In this document: positions 16,835 through 27,260 of the stretch, piece by piece
Numbering within the stretch: the stretch's first letter is position 1
Layout of the letters: each line of letters starts with the position of its first letter
Origin: Pseudodonghicola xiamenensis DSM 18339
GTDB lineage: Bacteria > Pseudomonadota > Alphaproteobacteria > Rhodobacterales > Rhodobacteraceae
Direction of reading: 5' to 3'
Assembly: GCF_000429365.1 (NCBI RefSeq)
Contig: NZ_AUBS01000001.1
Coordinates: 62,001 to 126,000, forward strand
DNA: 64,000 nucleotides
Notes under the pieces: generated by a model
What the model saw: the letters and a program-made list of their open reading frames with translations, nothing else
What the model was told of the DNA's origin: nothing
Database searches by the model: none
Position numbers and translations under genes: made by a program

Positions 16835-17527
16835 TCAGGCGATGGCGGCGCTGACGATGCGCGCCATTTCCCCGGCAATGGTGTCGATCTGCCCCATGGC
16901 GTCGATCGCTTGCAGCACGCCCTTGTCGCCGTAATAGGCGATCAGCGGCGCGGTCTGGGCATGATAGGCCTCGAGCCGGCTGGCGACGGTTTCGGCCTTG
17001 TCGTCGGCGCGGCGTTTCATTTCGGTGCCGCCGCATTTGTCGCAGGTGCCCGCGACCGCGGGCTGTTTGAAGCTGTCGTGATAGCCTTCGCCGCAGCTGC
17101 CGCAGGTGTAGCGGCCCGAAATCCGTTCGACCATGGCGCCGTCATCGACTTCGAGGCTGATGGCGGCGTTGATCTTCTGGTCGCTCTCGGCCAGCAGATC
17201 GTCCAGCGCTTCGGCCTGCACGGTGGTGCGCGGGAACCCGTCGAGGATCACGCCACGGGCGCAGTCGGGCTCGGCAATGCGGTCGCGCAGGATGGCGATG
17301 ACGATCTCGTCACTGACCAGTTGGCCTGCCTCCATCACTGCCTTGGCCGCCTTGCCAGCCTCGGTGCCGGCGGCGACAGCGGCGCGCAGAAGATCGCCGG
17401 TCGACAGCTGCACCAGGCCGAAGTTTTCTTCCAGCATGCGCGCCTGGGTGCCCTTGCCGGCGCCCGGAGGGCCGAGCAGGATCAGAACGGCGGGGGCGGT
17501 GGTCACTTGAGTGGTCCCATCCATCAT
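16835..17527 (-). CDS. adk: Adenylate kinase, zinc-type LID
   Basis: 230 residues catalysing ATP + AMP to 2 ADP. The P-loop GPPGAGKGT is at about 19-27, the NMP-binding region STGDLLR follows, and the LID carries CxxC pairs (CGSCGEGY and CDKCGG) that bind zinc. Starting seven bases after the acs stop, it probably shares the acs transcript. That makes sense because acetyl-CoA synthetase releases AMP. Two adjacent ATGs (17527 and 17524) both have GAGG upstream. A second, ribosomal-cluster adk elsewhere in the genome is possible. Confidence 0.95.
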   Translation of the reverse strand: MMDGTTQVTTAPAVLILLGPPGAGKGTQARMLEENFGLVQLSTGDLLRAAVAAGTEAGKAAKAVMEAGQLVSDEIVIAILRDRIAEPDCARGVILDGFPRTTVQAEALDDLLAESDQKINAAISLEVDDGAMVERISGRYTCGSCGEGYHDSFKQPAVAGTCDKCGGTEMKRRADDKAETVASRLEAYHAQTAPLIAYYGDKGVLQAIDAMGQIDTIAGEMARIVSAAIA

Positions 17528-17534
17528 GCCGTCC

Positions 17535-19499
<1,965 letters not shown>

Positions 19500-19587
19500 G
19501 TCAGGCTCCTCCCTCTGACTGTCTTCAATTCGAACTCTATCGCAGAGTGAGCTGCGAGGCGTCGAATATCGTCTCTCCTCGCCTCAT

Positions 19588-19678
19588 AATACCGGGTATT
19601 GAAAATATTGAAATAAGCTTCGGTAATAAAAGGGTTTATTTGTAAATCTATTTCTGTATTGAAACGTTGTTTGTCAAT
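19588..19678 (-). promoter_or_regulatory. acs upstream region with direct and inverted repeats
   Basis: TATTGAAA occurs three times on the plus strand (19597-19604, 19606-19613, 19657-19664), and AATACC-G-GGTATT at 19588-19600 is a perfect inverted repeat overlapping the first. A TTGACA for leftward transcription lies at 19673-19678, with a weak GAAATA at 19649-19654 (spacing 18). The region 19560-19740 is clearly more A/T-rich than its surroundings. It probably binds an acetate-responsive regulator; no specific protein can be named. Confidence 0.5.
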
Positions 19679-19966
19679 TTTCTGGCGATTTTTGTGAAAA
19701 AACTGTTTTTTGATAGTGGGTTGCAAGTCAACTGAATTGCCTCTGTTTCGGGGCATCGACGGTGCCGCAGCGCGGGATCGGCAAGATGTGCGTGGGGTTT
19801 CTCAAGGTCGCAGGAGGGTCTTGCGACAGGCCGGGATGAACACGTTTGCGTGAGTCGGTGGCCGGGCCACCGGCGGTCCACCTTGGTTTGGGGGCGTGCG
19901 CTTCGCCTTTCTCCCGGATGGGATCTGTGCGACCAAAGGGTGGTTGCAGCTTTCGGGAGAAATGGA

Positions 19967-20392
19967 ATGAATATCAGCCTCGATCAGGCGCGGGTGATCA
20001 TCGCCGCGGCCCTTGCGGCGGCGCGGGCGCAGGAGATGCGGCCATTGTCGGTGGTGGTGTTGGATGCCGGCGGTCATGTAATCGCCTTCGAGCGCGAGGA
20101 TGGTGCGCCTCCGGGACGGTTCGCTGTCGCCCAGGGCAAGGCTCACGGTGCGGTGATGATGGGCATGGGGGGACGCAAGCAGATGGCCAGGGCCGAGGCG
20201 CAGCCCTATTTCATGTTGGCGCTGAACGGGGCCTATGGCGGCAAGCTGGTGCCGGTGCCGGGCGGGATTCTGGTGCGTGACACCGATGGCCAGGTTGTCG
20301 GCGCCGTCGGGGTGAGTGGCGAGACCTCGGACAATGATGCCAGCATCGGTCTGATCGGAGTCGCTGCCGCCGGTCTGCTGGGCGAGGATTAA
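19967..20392 (+). CDS. GlcG/HbpS family heme-binding protein (DUF336)
   Basis: 141 residues covering a single PduO-C/GlcG-like domain, with VVVLDAGGHVIAFEREDGA near the N-terminus and GGILVRDTDGQVVGAVGVSGE toward the C-terminus. Members bind heme or cobalamin-like ligands, or accompany glycolate metabolism; the role here is unknown. GGGAGA lies six bases before the ATG. It has no obvious operon partner. Confidence 0.85.
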   Translation: MNISLDQARVIIAAALAAARAQEMRPLSVVVLDAGGHVIAFEREDGAPPGRFAVAQGKAHGAVMMGMGGRKQMARAEAQPYFMLALNGAYGGKLVPVPGGILVRDTDGQVVGAVGVSGETSDNDASIGLIGVAAAGLLGED

Positions 20393-20480
20393 GCGACCGG
20401 TGGGGCGGTGCAGGCTGGGATTTGCCCGTTTCTTGTGCGGATGGGCACAACCGGTTGCGCCGTGGCGCAGGGGCGGACTG

Positions 20481-20509
20481 TTGCGGCGTTACGCCTCACT
20501 TTATATCTA
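20481..20509 (+). promoter_or_regulatory. Candidate promoter for the PuuD-like gene
   Basis: TTGCGG (20481-20486) and TATCTA (20504-20509) with 17-base spacing, ending about 29 bases before the start codon. Confidence 0.45.
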
Positions 20510-20537
20510 GCAATGGAGACATTGGAGATATTTCCCT

Positions 20538-21317
20538 ATGGCGCGCCCTGTTGTCGGCATCATCAGCAATTCTTTCCTGCTCAATGACAGCTATCCCGCA
20601 CATGCTGGCGGGACGATGAATTTCGAGGCGGTGTCCGGGGTTGCCGATTGCGCTGCAATGCTGATCGCCGCCGATCCCCGGTTTTCCCCGGTCGAGGAAC
20701 TGCTCGAGCTGTGCGACGGCTTCCTGCTGACTGGCGGGCGCCCCAATGTGCACCCCGCCGAATATGGCGAGGAGGAGACCCCGGCGCATGGTGATTTCGA
20801 CCGGGCGCGCGATGCGGTCACCCTGCCGCTGGTGCGTGCCTGTGTCGAGCGTGGCCAGCCGTTCCTGGGCATCTGTCGTGGCTTTCAAGAGGTCAACGTC
20901 GCCATGGGCGGCTCGCTGTATCCCGAAATCCGCGATCTACCGGGGCGGATGAACCACCGGATGCCTCCGGATGGCACCATAGAAGAGAAATTCGCCCTGC
21001 GTCACCGGGTGCGCTTTGTCGAGGGGGGGGCCTTTCATCGGTTGCTCGGGGCCACTGAGGTGATGACCAACACCCTGCACGGTCAGGGGGTGAAGCGCGC
21101 GGGCGAGCGGATCGTGGTCGAGGGCTGGGCCCCCGATGGCACCCCCGAGGCGATCCGGGTCCGCGATGCCAAGGGCTTTACCATGGCCGTGCAATGGCAC
21201 CCCGAATGGGACGCGTCGAACGATCCGGTCTCGCGCCCGCTGTTCACGGCCTTCGGTCAGGCGGTGCATGATTGGGCCGCGGCGAAGCAGGTTCAGCCGC
21301 TGAAGTGCAGCGCCTGA
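20538..21317 (+). CDS. Class I glutamine amidotransferase-like hydrolase (PuuD/peptidase C26 family)
   Basis: 259 residues. The nucleophile C113 is in LGICRGFQEVNV, and H221/E223 are in VQWHPEW, completing the triad. The family hydrolyses gamma-glutamyl compounds such as gamma-glutamyl-GABA in putrescine degradation. No other putrescine genes are close, so the substrate is open. GGAG lies nine bases before the ATG. The next gene starts within its last codons. Confidence 0.9.
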   Translation: MARPVVGIISNSFLLNDSYPAHAGGTMNFEAVSGVADCAAMLIAADPRFSPVEELLELCDGFLLTGGRPNVHPAEYGEEETPAHGDFDRARDAVTLPLVRACVERGQPFLGICRGFQEVNVAMGGSLYPEIRDLPGRMNHRMPPDGTIEEKFALRHRVRFVEGGAFHRLLGATEVMTNTLHGQGVKRAGERIVVEGWAPDGTPEAIRVRDAKGFTMAVQWHPEWDASNDPVSRPLFTAFGQAVHDWAAAKQVQPLKCSA

Positions 21318-21865
21318 GCGAGACCGGGCAGGCTGCGCCCCGGCGTATCCTGATCTCCTATGCCAGCACCGACGGCCAGACGCGCAAGATTTGCCGTTTC
21401 GCAGCCGAACAGTTGATCGCCCAGGGACGAAGCGTTGAAATGTTGCCGGTCGGGGATGCGGCTGAGATCGCGCTGGCGGCTTTCGATGCGGCGATCCTGG
21501 CGGGATCGGTGCATCTGGGCCGGTTGCAACCCGAATTGTCCGATTTCTGCGCCGAGCACGCCGGTACGCTGAACCGGATGCCGACATTGCTTCTTGTCGT
21601 CTCGCTTGCCGCCGCCGGCAGCGATCCGGCAGAACGTGCGGAGCTGGATCGGATCGCTGACAGGTTCACCTCCGCAGCCGGCTGGCGGCCCGACCGGGTG
21701 GAACATATCGCCGGTGCCTTTCGGTTCAGTGCCTATGGTCCTCTGCGCCGCTTGGCGATGCGTTGGATCGCCTGGCACAAGGGGCAGCGGGTGGCACGGG
21801 GGCAGGACCGCGAATATACCGACTGGGCGGGCTTGGCGGCGCTGCTCAAGGGCTGGCCTGGCTAG
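21305..21865 (+). CDS. HemG-like flavodoxin-domain protein (protoporphyrinogen oxidase family)
   Basis: About 186 residues. The FMN-binding loop SYASTDGQTRKI follows the first strand, and the C-terminal part, WRPDRVEHIAGAFRF and EYTDWAGLA, matches the HemG family (menaquinone-dependent protoporphyrinogen IX dehydrogenase). The proposed GTG at 21305 overlaps the upstream gene by 13 bases; the ribosome binding site is weak and a TTG at 21272 cannot be excluded. Alphaproteobacteria normally use HemJ for this step, so this copy could be accessory or act on another substrate. Confidence 0.75.
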   Translation: MQRLSETGQAAPRRILISYASTDGQTRKICRFAAEQLIAQGRSVEMLPVGDAAEIALAAFDAAILAGSVHLGRLQPELSDFCAEHAGTLNRMPTLLLVVSLAAAGSDPAERAELDRIADRFTSAAGWRPDRVEHIAGAFRFSAYGPLRRLAMRWIAWHKGQRVARGQDREYTDWAGLAALLKGWPG

Positions 21866-21990
21866 ATCATCAGATCGAAATTCGGCGGCAGCGGCCGCCG
21901 GCGCGGTCGAGGGCCGGTCAGACTGAGTATCGCGTTGCCAAGGGCGGCCATGGTCGGCGGCGTGCCCGGTCGCGGGCGTTGGCGATCTGG
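21862..21990 (-). pseudogene. Possible C-terminal remnant of a xanthine dehydrogenase-family large subunit
   Basis: A 42-codon minus-strand frame ends in GTPPTMAALGNAILSLTG followed by a basic stretch and NFDLMI. To me this resembles the C-terminal end of molybdopterin-binding subunits of the xanthine/isoquinoline oxidoreductase family. A stop codon directly precedes it and no start or upstream domains remain, so if real it is a decayed fragment. The stop overlaps that of the HemG-like gene. The assignment is from memory of the family and is weak. Confidence 0.3.
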
Positions 21991-22218
21991 TCAAGGCGGG
22001 GAGGTGCTGCTGACGGGGGTCTATGCCTCATGGTGCGCGCGGGCTGGGGAGCGGCCTGACCGCTGCGCCGGTGGTTCTCGCGGCAAGGCTGAGCTCAGCG
22101 CGGAAGGGATCAGGAGGACGGGACCGGGTTCCCCCGGCCATCAGCCGCGTGTCGATCAGTTTGCAGCGTCGATCAGGGCCGGGCAGACGCCACGCCGAGC
22201 GCGCGGCGCCTGCGGGGC
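21991..22218. other. Intergenic region, no gene recognised
   Basis: Short broken frames on both strands with no ribosome binding site. It may hold more of the decayed gene suggested next to it, in other frames, but I cannot support that by reading. Confidence 0.4.
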
Positions 22219-22971
22219 TCAGATCTGGCCGCCGGCGATTTCGATGCACTGGCCGTTGATGCTTTGCGAGCCGGGGCCGACCAGCCACAGGGCGGCGGCG
22301 GCAACCTCTTCCGGTTCGATCAGGCGGCGGTGGCGGTTCTCGTTCACCATCATGTCGCGCGCCTTGTCGGCGCTCAACCCGGTGCGCTGGGCGATGGTCT
22401 CGGTATTGCGGGTGACGATCGGGGTGTCGACATAGCCCGGGCAGATCGCGTTGAAGGTGAAACCGGTGCCGAGATAATCCTCGGACAGCGACCGGGTCAG
22501 CCCGATCAGCCCGTGTTTCGAGGCCGAATAGCCGGCGGCGCCCTTCAGCCCGTGCAGCCCGGCGATCGAGGCCACGGTGATGACCCGGCCCCAATCGGTC
22601 TGCACCATGCCGCGCAGGCTTTCCCGGATGGTCAGGAAGGCGCCGTCGAGGTTGGTGGCCATGATGTTGCGCCACATCTCGAGCGAGGTCTTGTGCAGTG
22701 CGCGGCCCTCGGCGATGCCGGCATTGGCGACGCAGATCTGGATCGGGCCGCGGGCCTCGACGGCGGCGGCGATGGTGGCGACGACCTCGTCTTCCGAGCG
22801 CACGTCCATTGCCATGCCGGTCATATTGGCGCCGGCAACCTGGTCCAGCACCTCTTGCCGGCGTCCGGTGATGGTGACCTGAGCCCCCTGAGCCGCCAGC
22901 GCCTGGGCGATCGCCAGGCCGATCCCGGTGCCGCCACCGGTGACGAGCGCGTGTTTTCCTGTCAGTGTCAT
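22219..22971 (-). CDS. Short-chain dehydrogenase/reductase
   Basis: 250 residues with the classical SDR pattern: the cofactor motif GGGTGIG at 12-18, NAG at 83-85, and the catalytic triad S135, Y148 and K152 (ASIAG and YSASK). The C-terminus NGQCIEIAGGQI is typical of 3-hydroxyacyl or 3-hydroxybutyrate dehydrogenase-like members. The NAD versus NADP preference and substrate cannot be fixed. GGGAGG lies seven bases before the ATG at 22971. It is divergent from the ICMT-like gene. Confidence 0.92.
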   Translation of the reverse strand: MTLTGKHALVTGGGTGIGLAIAQALAAQGAQVTITGRRQEVLDQVAGANMTGMAMDVRSEDEVVATIAAAVEARGPIQICVANAGIAEGRALHKTSLEMWRNIMATNLDGAFLTIRESLRGMVQTDWGRVITVASIAGLHGLKGAAGYSASKHGLIGLTRSLSEDYLGTGFTFNAICPGYVDTPIVTRNTETIAQRTGLSADKARDMMVNENRHRRLIEPEEVAAAALWLVGPGSQSINGQCIEIAGGQI

Positions 22972-23140
22972 CTGAAATCCTCCCTTGAGCGGGGGCAGAC
23001 TAGTCACTGGAGGGTGTGGCGCAAGAAGCGTCGTACCGTCACTTCGTCAGACGATGCTGCATTTTGCCGTAAGCGGTTTTGACCGTCATGGAAAGCGGCT
23101 ATGATGGTGAGGAACGTGTTGGCGACGAGAGGCGAGCGTG

Positions 23141-23185
23141 CAAATTTCTTCGAAGAAATTTGTCAAGATTTTTGAAAAAATCTTG
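23141..23185 (+). promoter_or_regulatory. Two adjacent perfect palindromes abutting a ribosome binding site
   Basis: First palindrome, 23141-23162: arms CAAATTTCTTC and GAAGAAATTTG with no loop. Second, 23164-23185: arms CAAGATTTTT and AAAAATCTTG around a GA loop. The second ends directly at GGGGG, the Shine-Dalgarno of the gene starting at 23194. In RNA they would form two stacked hairpins in the 5' leader; in DNA they could be operators. Both being perfect, back to back, and A/T-rich in GC-rich DNA is striking. Confidence 0.75.
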
Positions 23186-23193
23186 GGGGATCA

Positions 23194-23646
23194 ATGATGC
23201 GGTGGCTCGATGTGCCGCCGGTTTGGCTGTTGGCCTGCGCCGTTCTGGCCTGGGCGCAGGGCCGGTTCCTGAGCCTGGGTCTGGGCTTCGGCGGGACTTG
23301 GGCTCAGCTTCTCGGCGGGCTTCTGGTCGGGGCCGGTCTGTTGCTGATGCTGCTTGCCGTGCATGAGCTGCGCCGTCAGCGTACCACGGTCCTGCCGCAT
23401 CGGACCCCTGACAGGTTGGTGCAATCGAGCATCTACAGCCGCAGCCGCAACCCGATCTATCTGGGCGACGTGTTGCTGCTGGCCGGGCTGGTCCTGCGGT
23501 TCGACGCGGTTCTGGCGCTGCCGCTGATCCCGATCCTGACCTGGGTGCTGGAGCGGCGTTTTGTCATTCCGGAAGAGAACCGTATGCGGCGCAAATATCG
23601 GGCGGAGTTCGCGCGATACGAACAGAAGGTACGCAGATGGGTGTAG
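23194..23646 (+). CDS. Isoprenylcysteine carboxyl methyltransferase (ICMT)-like membrane protein
   Basis: 150 residues with four hydrophobic segments and the SAM-binding signature of this family near the C-terminus: RNPIYLGDVLLLAG, then EERF/ERRFVIPEE-type and YRAEFARYEQKVRRW motifs. Bacterial members methylate lipids or unknown small substrates; the target here is not known. Two palindromic hairpins sit immediately before its ribosome binding site, suggesting translational or transcriptional control. It is divergent from the SDR gene. Confidence 0.85.
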   Translation: MMRWLDVPPVWLLACAVLAWAQGRFLSLGLGFGGTWAQLLGGLLVGAGLLLMLLAVHELRRQRTTVLPHRTPDRLVQSSIYSRSRNPIYLGDVLLLAGLVLRFDAVLALPLIPILTWVLERRFVIPEENRMRRKYRAEFARYEQKVRRWV

Positions 23647-23776
23647 CTCATATGTACCAAATGATTGGACGATCTTATGCTGCGCTTGCGAAATTTTCTT
23701 GCGCAGGATAGGTGACGAATTTGCAATCAATACTCAAGTCGCGCCCCGAGGAGGGCGGTAGAGGGGGACTGAATAG

Positions 23777-25348
23777 GTGAAAATAGGGACACCGAAGGAA
23801 ATCTACGAGGGCGAGGCGCGGGTCGCGATGACGCCTGACTCGGCTTTGCAATTGCAGAAGCTGGGGTATGACTGCGCCATCGAAACCGGGGCCGGCGCGG
23901 CTGCGGGGTTTTCGGACGCGGCCTATGAAGCGGCCGGGGTCGAGATCGTCAAAACCGCGGCGGCGCTGTGGAAAGAGGCGGATATCATCGCCAAGGTGCG
24001 GCAACCGTCCGAGACCGAGCTGAAGCGGTTGAGCGGCGACAAGACGCTGATTTCCTTCTTCAATCCGGGCGGCAACGCCGAGGGGCTGGAACTGGCGAAA
24101 GCCAAGGGCGCCTCGGTCATCGCGATGGAGATGGTGCCGCGGATTTCCCGCGCGCAGAAGATGGACGCGCTGAGCTCGATGGCCAATATCGCCGGCTATC
24201 GCGCGGTGATCGAGGCCGGCAACAACTTCGGTCGCTTCTTCACCGGTCAGATCACCGCCGCGGGCAAGGTGCCGCCGGCGAAGGTTCTGGTTGTGGGGGC
24301 GGGCGTCGCCGGTCTGGCCGCCATCGGCACCTCGACCTCTCTGGGGGCTGTGACCTATGCCTTCGACGTGCGCCCCGAAGTGGCCGAGCAGGTCGAATCG
24401 ATGGGCGCCGAATTCGTCTATCTCGACTTCGAGGAAAAGCAGCAGGACGGTGCCGCCACCGGTGGTTATGCCTCGGTCTCCAGCCCCGAATTCCATGCCG
24501 CCCAGCTCAAGAAATTCCGCGAGCTGGCGCCTGAGGTCGATATCGTCATCACCACCGCGCTGATCCCCAACCGCGAGGCGCCGGAACTGTGGACCGAGGA
24601 CATGGTGCAGGCCATGAAACCGGGCTCGGTGATTGTCGATCTGGCGGCCGAGAAGGGTGGCAACTGCAAGCTGACGGTCAAGGACGAGAAGATCGTCACC
24701 GACAACGGCGTCACCATCATCGGCTATACCGACTTCCCCAGCCGGATGGCGACCCAGGCTTCGACGCTCTATGCCACCAACATCCGTCACATGATGACAG
24801 ACCTGACCCCCGAGAAGGACGGTCAGATCGTGCACAACATGGAAGACGACGTGATCCGTGGCGCCACCGTCACCCATGAGGGCGAGATCACCTTCCCGCC
24901 GCCGCCGCCGAAAGTGCAGGCGATCGCGGCACAGAAGCAGGAAAAGCCCAAGGAACTGACGCCGGAAGAGATCAAGGCGCAGGAGGCCGCGGCCTTCAAG
25001 GCGCAGACCAAGACGCAGGTGACCCTGCTGGTGGTTGGTGCGGTGTTGCTGCTGGGCGTGGGTCTGATCGCCCCGGCCAGCTTCATGCAGCATTTCATCG
25101 TCTTCGTGCTGTCGGTCTTTATCGGCTTCCAGGTGATCTGGAATGTCAGCCATTCGCTGCATACGCCGCTGATGGCCGTGACCAACGCCATCTCCTCGAT
25201 CATCATTCTGGGGGCGCTGATGCAGATCGGCTCGGGCTCCTGGCTGGTGATCGTCCTTGCCGCCCTGTCGGTCTTCATGGCCGGGATCAACATCTTCGGT
25301 GGCTTCCTCGTGACGCGGCGCATGCTCGCCATGTTCCAGAAATCGTAA
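23777..25348 (+). CDS. pntA: NAD(P) transhydrogenase subunit alpha
   Basis: 523 residues. The NAD(H)-binding domain I (about 1-375, with VLVVGAGVAGLAAI) is joined by a Pro/Lys-rich linker to a hydrophobic C-terminal domain II part with about four helices (about 410-515). It therefore corresponds to a fused alpha subunit as in E. coli, rather than the split PntAA/PntAB of some alphaproteobacteria. The start is GTG, with GGGGGA eight bases upstream. With PntB it couples proton entry to NADPH formation. Confidence 0.96.
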   Translation: MKIGTPKEIYEGEARVAMTPDSALQLQKLGYDCAIETGAGAAAGFSDAAYEAAGVEIVKTAAALWKEADIIAKVRQPSETELKRLSGDKTLISFFNPGGNAEGLELAKAKGASVIAMEMVPRISRAQKMDALSSMANIAGYRAVIEAGNNFGRFFTGQITAAGKVPPAKVLVVGAGVAGLAAIGTSTSLGAVTYAFDVRPEVAEQVESMGAEFVYLDFEEKQQDGAATGGYASVSSPEFHAAQLKKFRELAPEVDIVITTALIPNREAPELWTEDMVQAMKPGSVIVDLAAEKGGNCKLTVKDEKIVTDNGVTIIGYTDFPSRMATQASTLYATNIRHMMTDLTPEKDGQIVHNMEDDVIRGATVTHEGEITFPPPPPKVQAIAAQKQEKPKELTPEEIKAQEAAAFKAQTKTQVTLLVVGAVLLLGVGLIAPASFMQHFIVFVLSVFIGFQVIWNVSHSLHTPLMAVTNAISSIIILGALMQIGSGSWLVIVLAALSVFMAGINIFGGFLVTRRMLAMFQKS

Positions 25349-25363
25349 AGGGAGGTGGAGACA

Positions 25364-26797
25364 ATGGACTTCGGATTCACCACGGCGGCCTATGTGGTCG
25401 CAGCCGTCCTGTTCATCCTCTCGCTTGGGGGGCTGTCGGGGCAGGAAAGCGCCAAGCGTGCCGTCTGGTACGGCATATCGGGCATGGCGCTGGCGGTTTT
25501 CGCCACGCTGATCGGGCCGGGCTCCGGCCTGTGGCTGCTGTCGTTGATCCTGATCGCGGGCGGCGGGATCATCGGCTATTTCGTCGCCAAGCGGGTGCAG
25601 ATGACGGAAATGCCGCAGCTTGTGGCTGCCATGCACTCCCTGGTCGGTCTGGCGGCGGTCTTCGTCGGCTTCAACGCCCATATCGAGGCCGCACGGATCG
25701 CCACCATGACCCCCGAGGCGCGCGAGGCGCTGACCGGTTTCGCGGCACTCGTCGCGCATAAGAGCCCGGTCGAGCTTAGCATCCTCAAGGTCGAGTTGTT
25801 CCTGGGCGTGTTCATCGGCGCGGTGACCTTCACCGGCTCGGTCATCGCCTTTGGCAAGCTGGCGGGCAAGGTGACCTCGAAGGCGACCAAGCTTCCTGGC
25901 GGTCACATGCTGAACGCGGCGTCGGCCATCCTCTCGGTCATCCTGCTGATCATGTACATGAACGGTGCCGGCGGCTGGACCCTGATCGTGATGACGCTGC
26001 TGGCCTTCTTCATCGGCTATCACCTGATCATGGGCATCGGCGGCGCCGACATGCCGGTGGTGGTGTCGATGCTGAACAGCTATTCGGGCTGGGCCGCGGC
26101 GGCGATCGGCTTTTCGCTGGGCAACGATCTGCTGATCGTGGTCGGCGCGCTGGTCGGTTCCTCGGGCGCGATCCTGAGCTACATCATGTGCAAGGCGATG
26201 AACCGCTCCTTCGTCAGCGTCATCCTCGGCGGCTTCGGTGGCACCACCGGCCCGGCGATGGAGGTCGAGGGCGAGCAGGTTGCGATCGACGCCGAAGGCG
26301 TGGCGGCCGCGTTGAGCGAAGCCGACAGCGTGATCATCGTGCCGGGCTATGGCATGGCGGTGGCGCAGGCGCAGAACGCTGTTTCCGACCTGACCCGCAA
26401 GTTGCGCGGGTTGGGCAAGAACGTGCGCTTTGCGATCCACCCGGTGGCGGGTCGTCTGCCCGGGCACATGAACGTGCTTCTGGCCGAGGCGCGGGTGCCC
26501 TATGACATCGTGATGGAGATGGACGAGATCAACGACGACTTTCCGGATACGGATGTGGTCATCGTGATCGGCTCGAACGACATCGTGAACCCAGCCGCGC
26601 AGGAAGATCCTAATAGCCCGATCGCCGGCATGCCGGTGCTCGAGGTCTGGAAGGCGAAACAGGTCTTCGTGTCGAAGCGTGGTCAGGGCACTGGCTATTC
26701 GGGAATCGAAAACCCGCTGTTCTACAAGGAGAACACGCGGATGCTCTACGGCGACGCCAAGGACAGCGTCGACAAGCTGATCCCGCTGATCGACTAA
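25364..26797 (+). CDS. pntB: NAD(P) transhydrogenase subunit beta
   Basis: 477 residues. About nine transmembrane helices of domain II are followed by the NADP(H)-binding domain III (about 300-477), including [33 protein letters not shown] and [20 protein letters not shown] lies eight bases before the ATG; a GTG nine bases earlier overlaps this site and is unlikely. It begins 15 bases after pntA and shares its transcript. Confidence 0.97.
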   Translation: MDFGFTTAAYVVAAVLFILSLGGLSGQESAKRAVWYGISGMALAVFATLIGPGSGLWLLSLILIAGGGIIGYFVAKRVQMTEMPQLVAAMHSLVGLAAVFVGFNAHIEAARIATMTPEAREALTGFAALVAHKSPVELSILKVELFLGVFIGAVTFTGSVIAFGKLAGKVTSKATKLPGGHMLNAASAILSVILLIMYMNGAGGWTLIVMTLLAFFIGYHLIMGIGGADMPVVVSMLNSYSGWAAAAIGFSLGNDLLIVVGALVGSSGAILSYIMCKAMNRSFVSVILGGFGGTTGPAMEVEGEQVAIDAEGVAAALSEADSVIIVPGYGMAVAQAQNAVSDLTRKLRGLGKNVRFAIHPVAGRLPGHMNVLLAEARVPYDIVMEMDEINDDFPDTDVVIVIGSNDIVNPAAQEDPNSPIAGMPVLEVWKAKQVFVSKRGQGTGYSGIENPLFYKENTRMLYGDAKDSVDKLIPLID

Positions 26798-26908
26798 GCG
26801 ATCAGCTGCCTTGCCGGGCGTGCTTTTCCAGCGCGCCCAGCAGGAACGGCAGACCATGGCGAGGCAGAACTTGCCTTGGTCTGGTCCCCGGCTATCGCCG
26901 CCTTGGGT

Positions 26909-26936
26909 ACAGGCCCGGTCGCAAGACCGGGCCTGT
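26909..26936 (+). terminator. Strong hairpin downstream of pntB
   Basis: A perfect 12-bp stem, ACAGGCCCGGTC with GACCGGGCCTGT, closed by a GCAA tetraloop, 110 bases after pntB. There is no T-run, but stem stability suggests a terminator or mRNA 3' end. Confidence 0.65.
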
Positions 26937-27199
26937 GTCATCTCCGCGGAAAGCATTCGCGGCGGGGGCGCCGCCGTCGTCTCTGGCGGGCCGATTGGGT
27001 CCTCCCCTTGACCGCGCGAGCTTGTGCGCAGCCCTGAGGGAGGGAAGGCGCTTTTCTTTCCTCACCTTTCTCCCCCTTTTTCGGCCCCATGCCCGGACGT
27101 AAGGCCGCGTCGGCCAGCCTCTCATGTCTCGGCCTGCGGGGGCCTTGCTCTGCGCTGCTTCCGACCGGGGGGATTTTTTTCTGACATCGCAAAAACGGC
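26937..27199. other. Intergenic region before the merR-like promoter, no gene seen
   Basis: About 260 bases with pyrimidine-rich stretches (TTTCTTTCCTCACCTTTCTC near 27054) and no open frame with a ribosome binding site or family match. Confidence 0.45.
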
Positions 27200-27230
27200 T
27201 TGAGCTGGAGTGCACTCCAGCCCGTAAGCT
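27200..27230 (+). promoter_or_regulatory. MerR-type promoter with palindromic operator
   Basis: TTGAGC (27200-27205) and TAAGCT (27225-27230) are separated by 19 bases, the over-long spacing that MerR activators correct. The spacer contains the perfect palindrome CTGGAGTGCACTCCAG (27205-27220). It lies 31 bases before the MerR-like start, so autoregulation is likely. Confidence 0.85.
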
Positions 27231-27260
27231 TGGAACGACTCAGACAGAAAGGGGCACGTG

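Noticed and set aside
23675..26956. A minus-strand frame of over 1,000 codons opposite pntA and pntB
   Set aside because: It is an antisense shadow of GC-rich codon usage, rich in His, Arg and Asp, with no domain; pntAB are certain on the plus strand.
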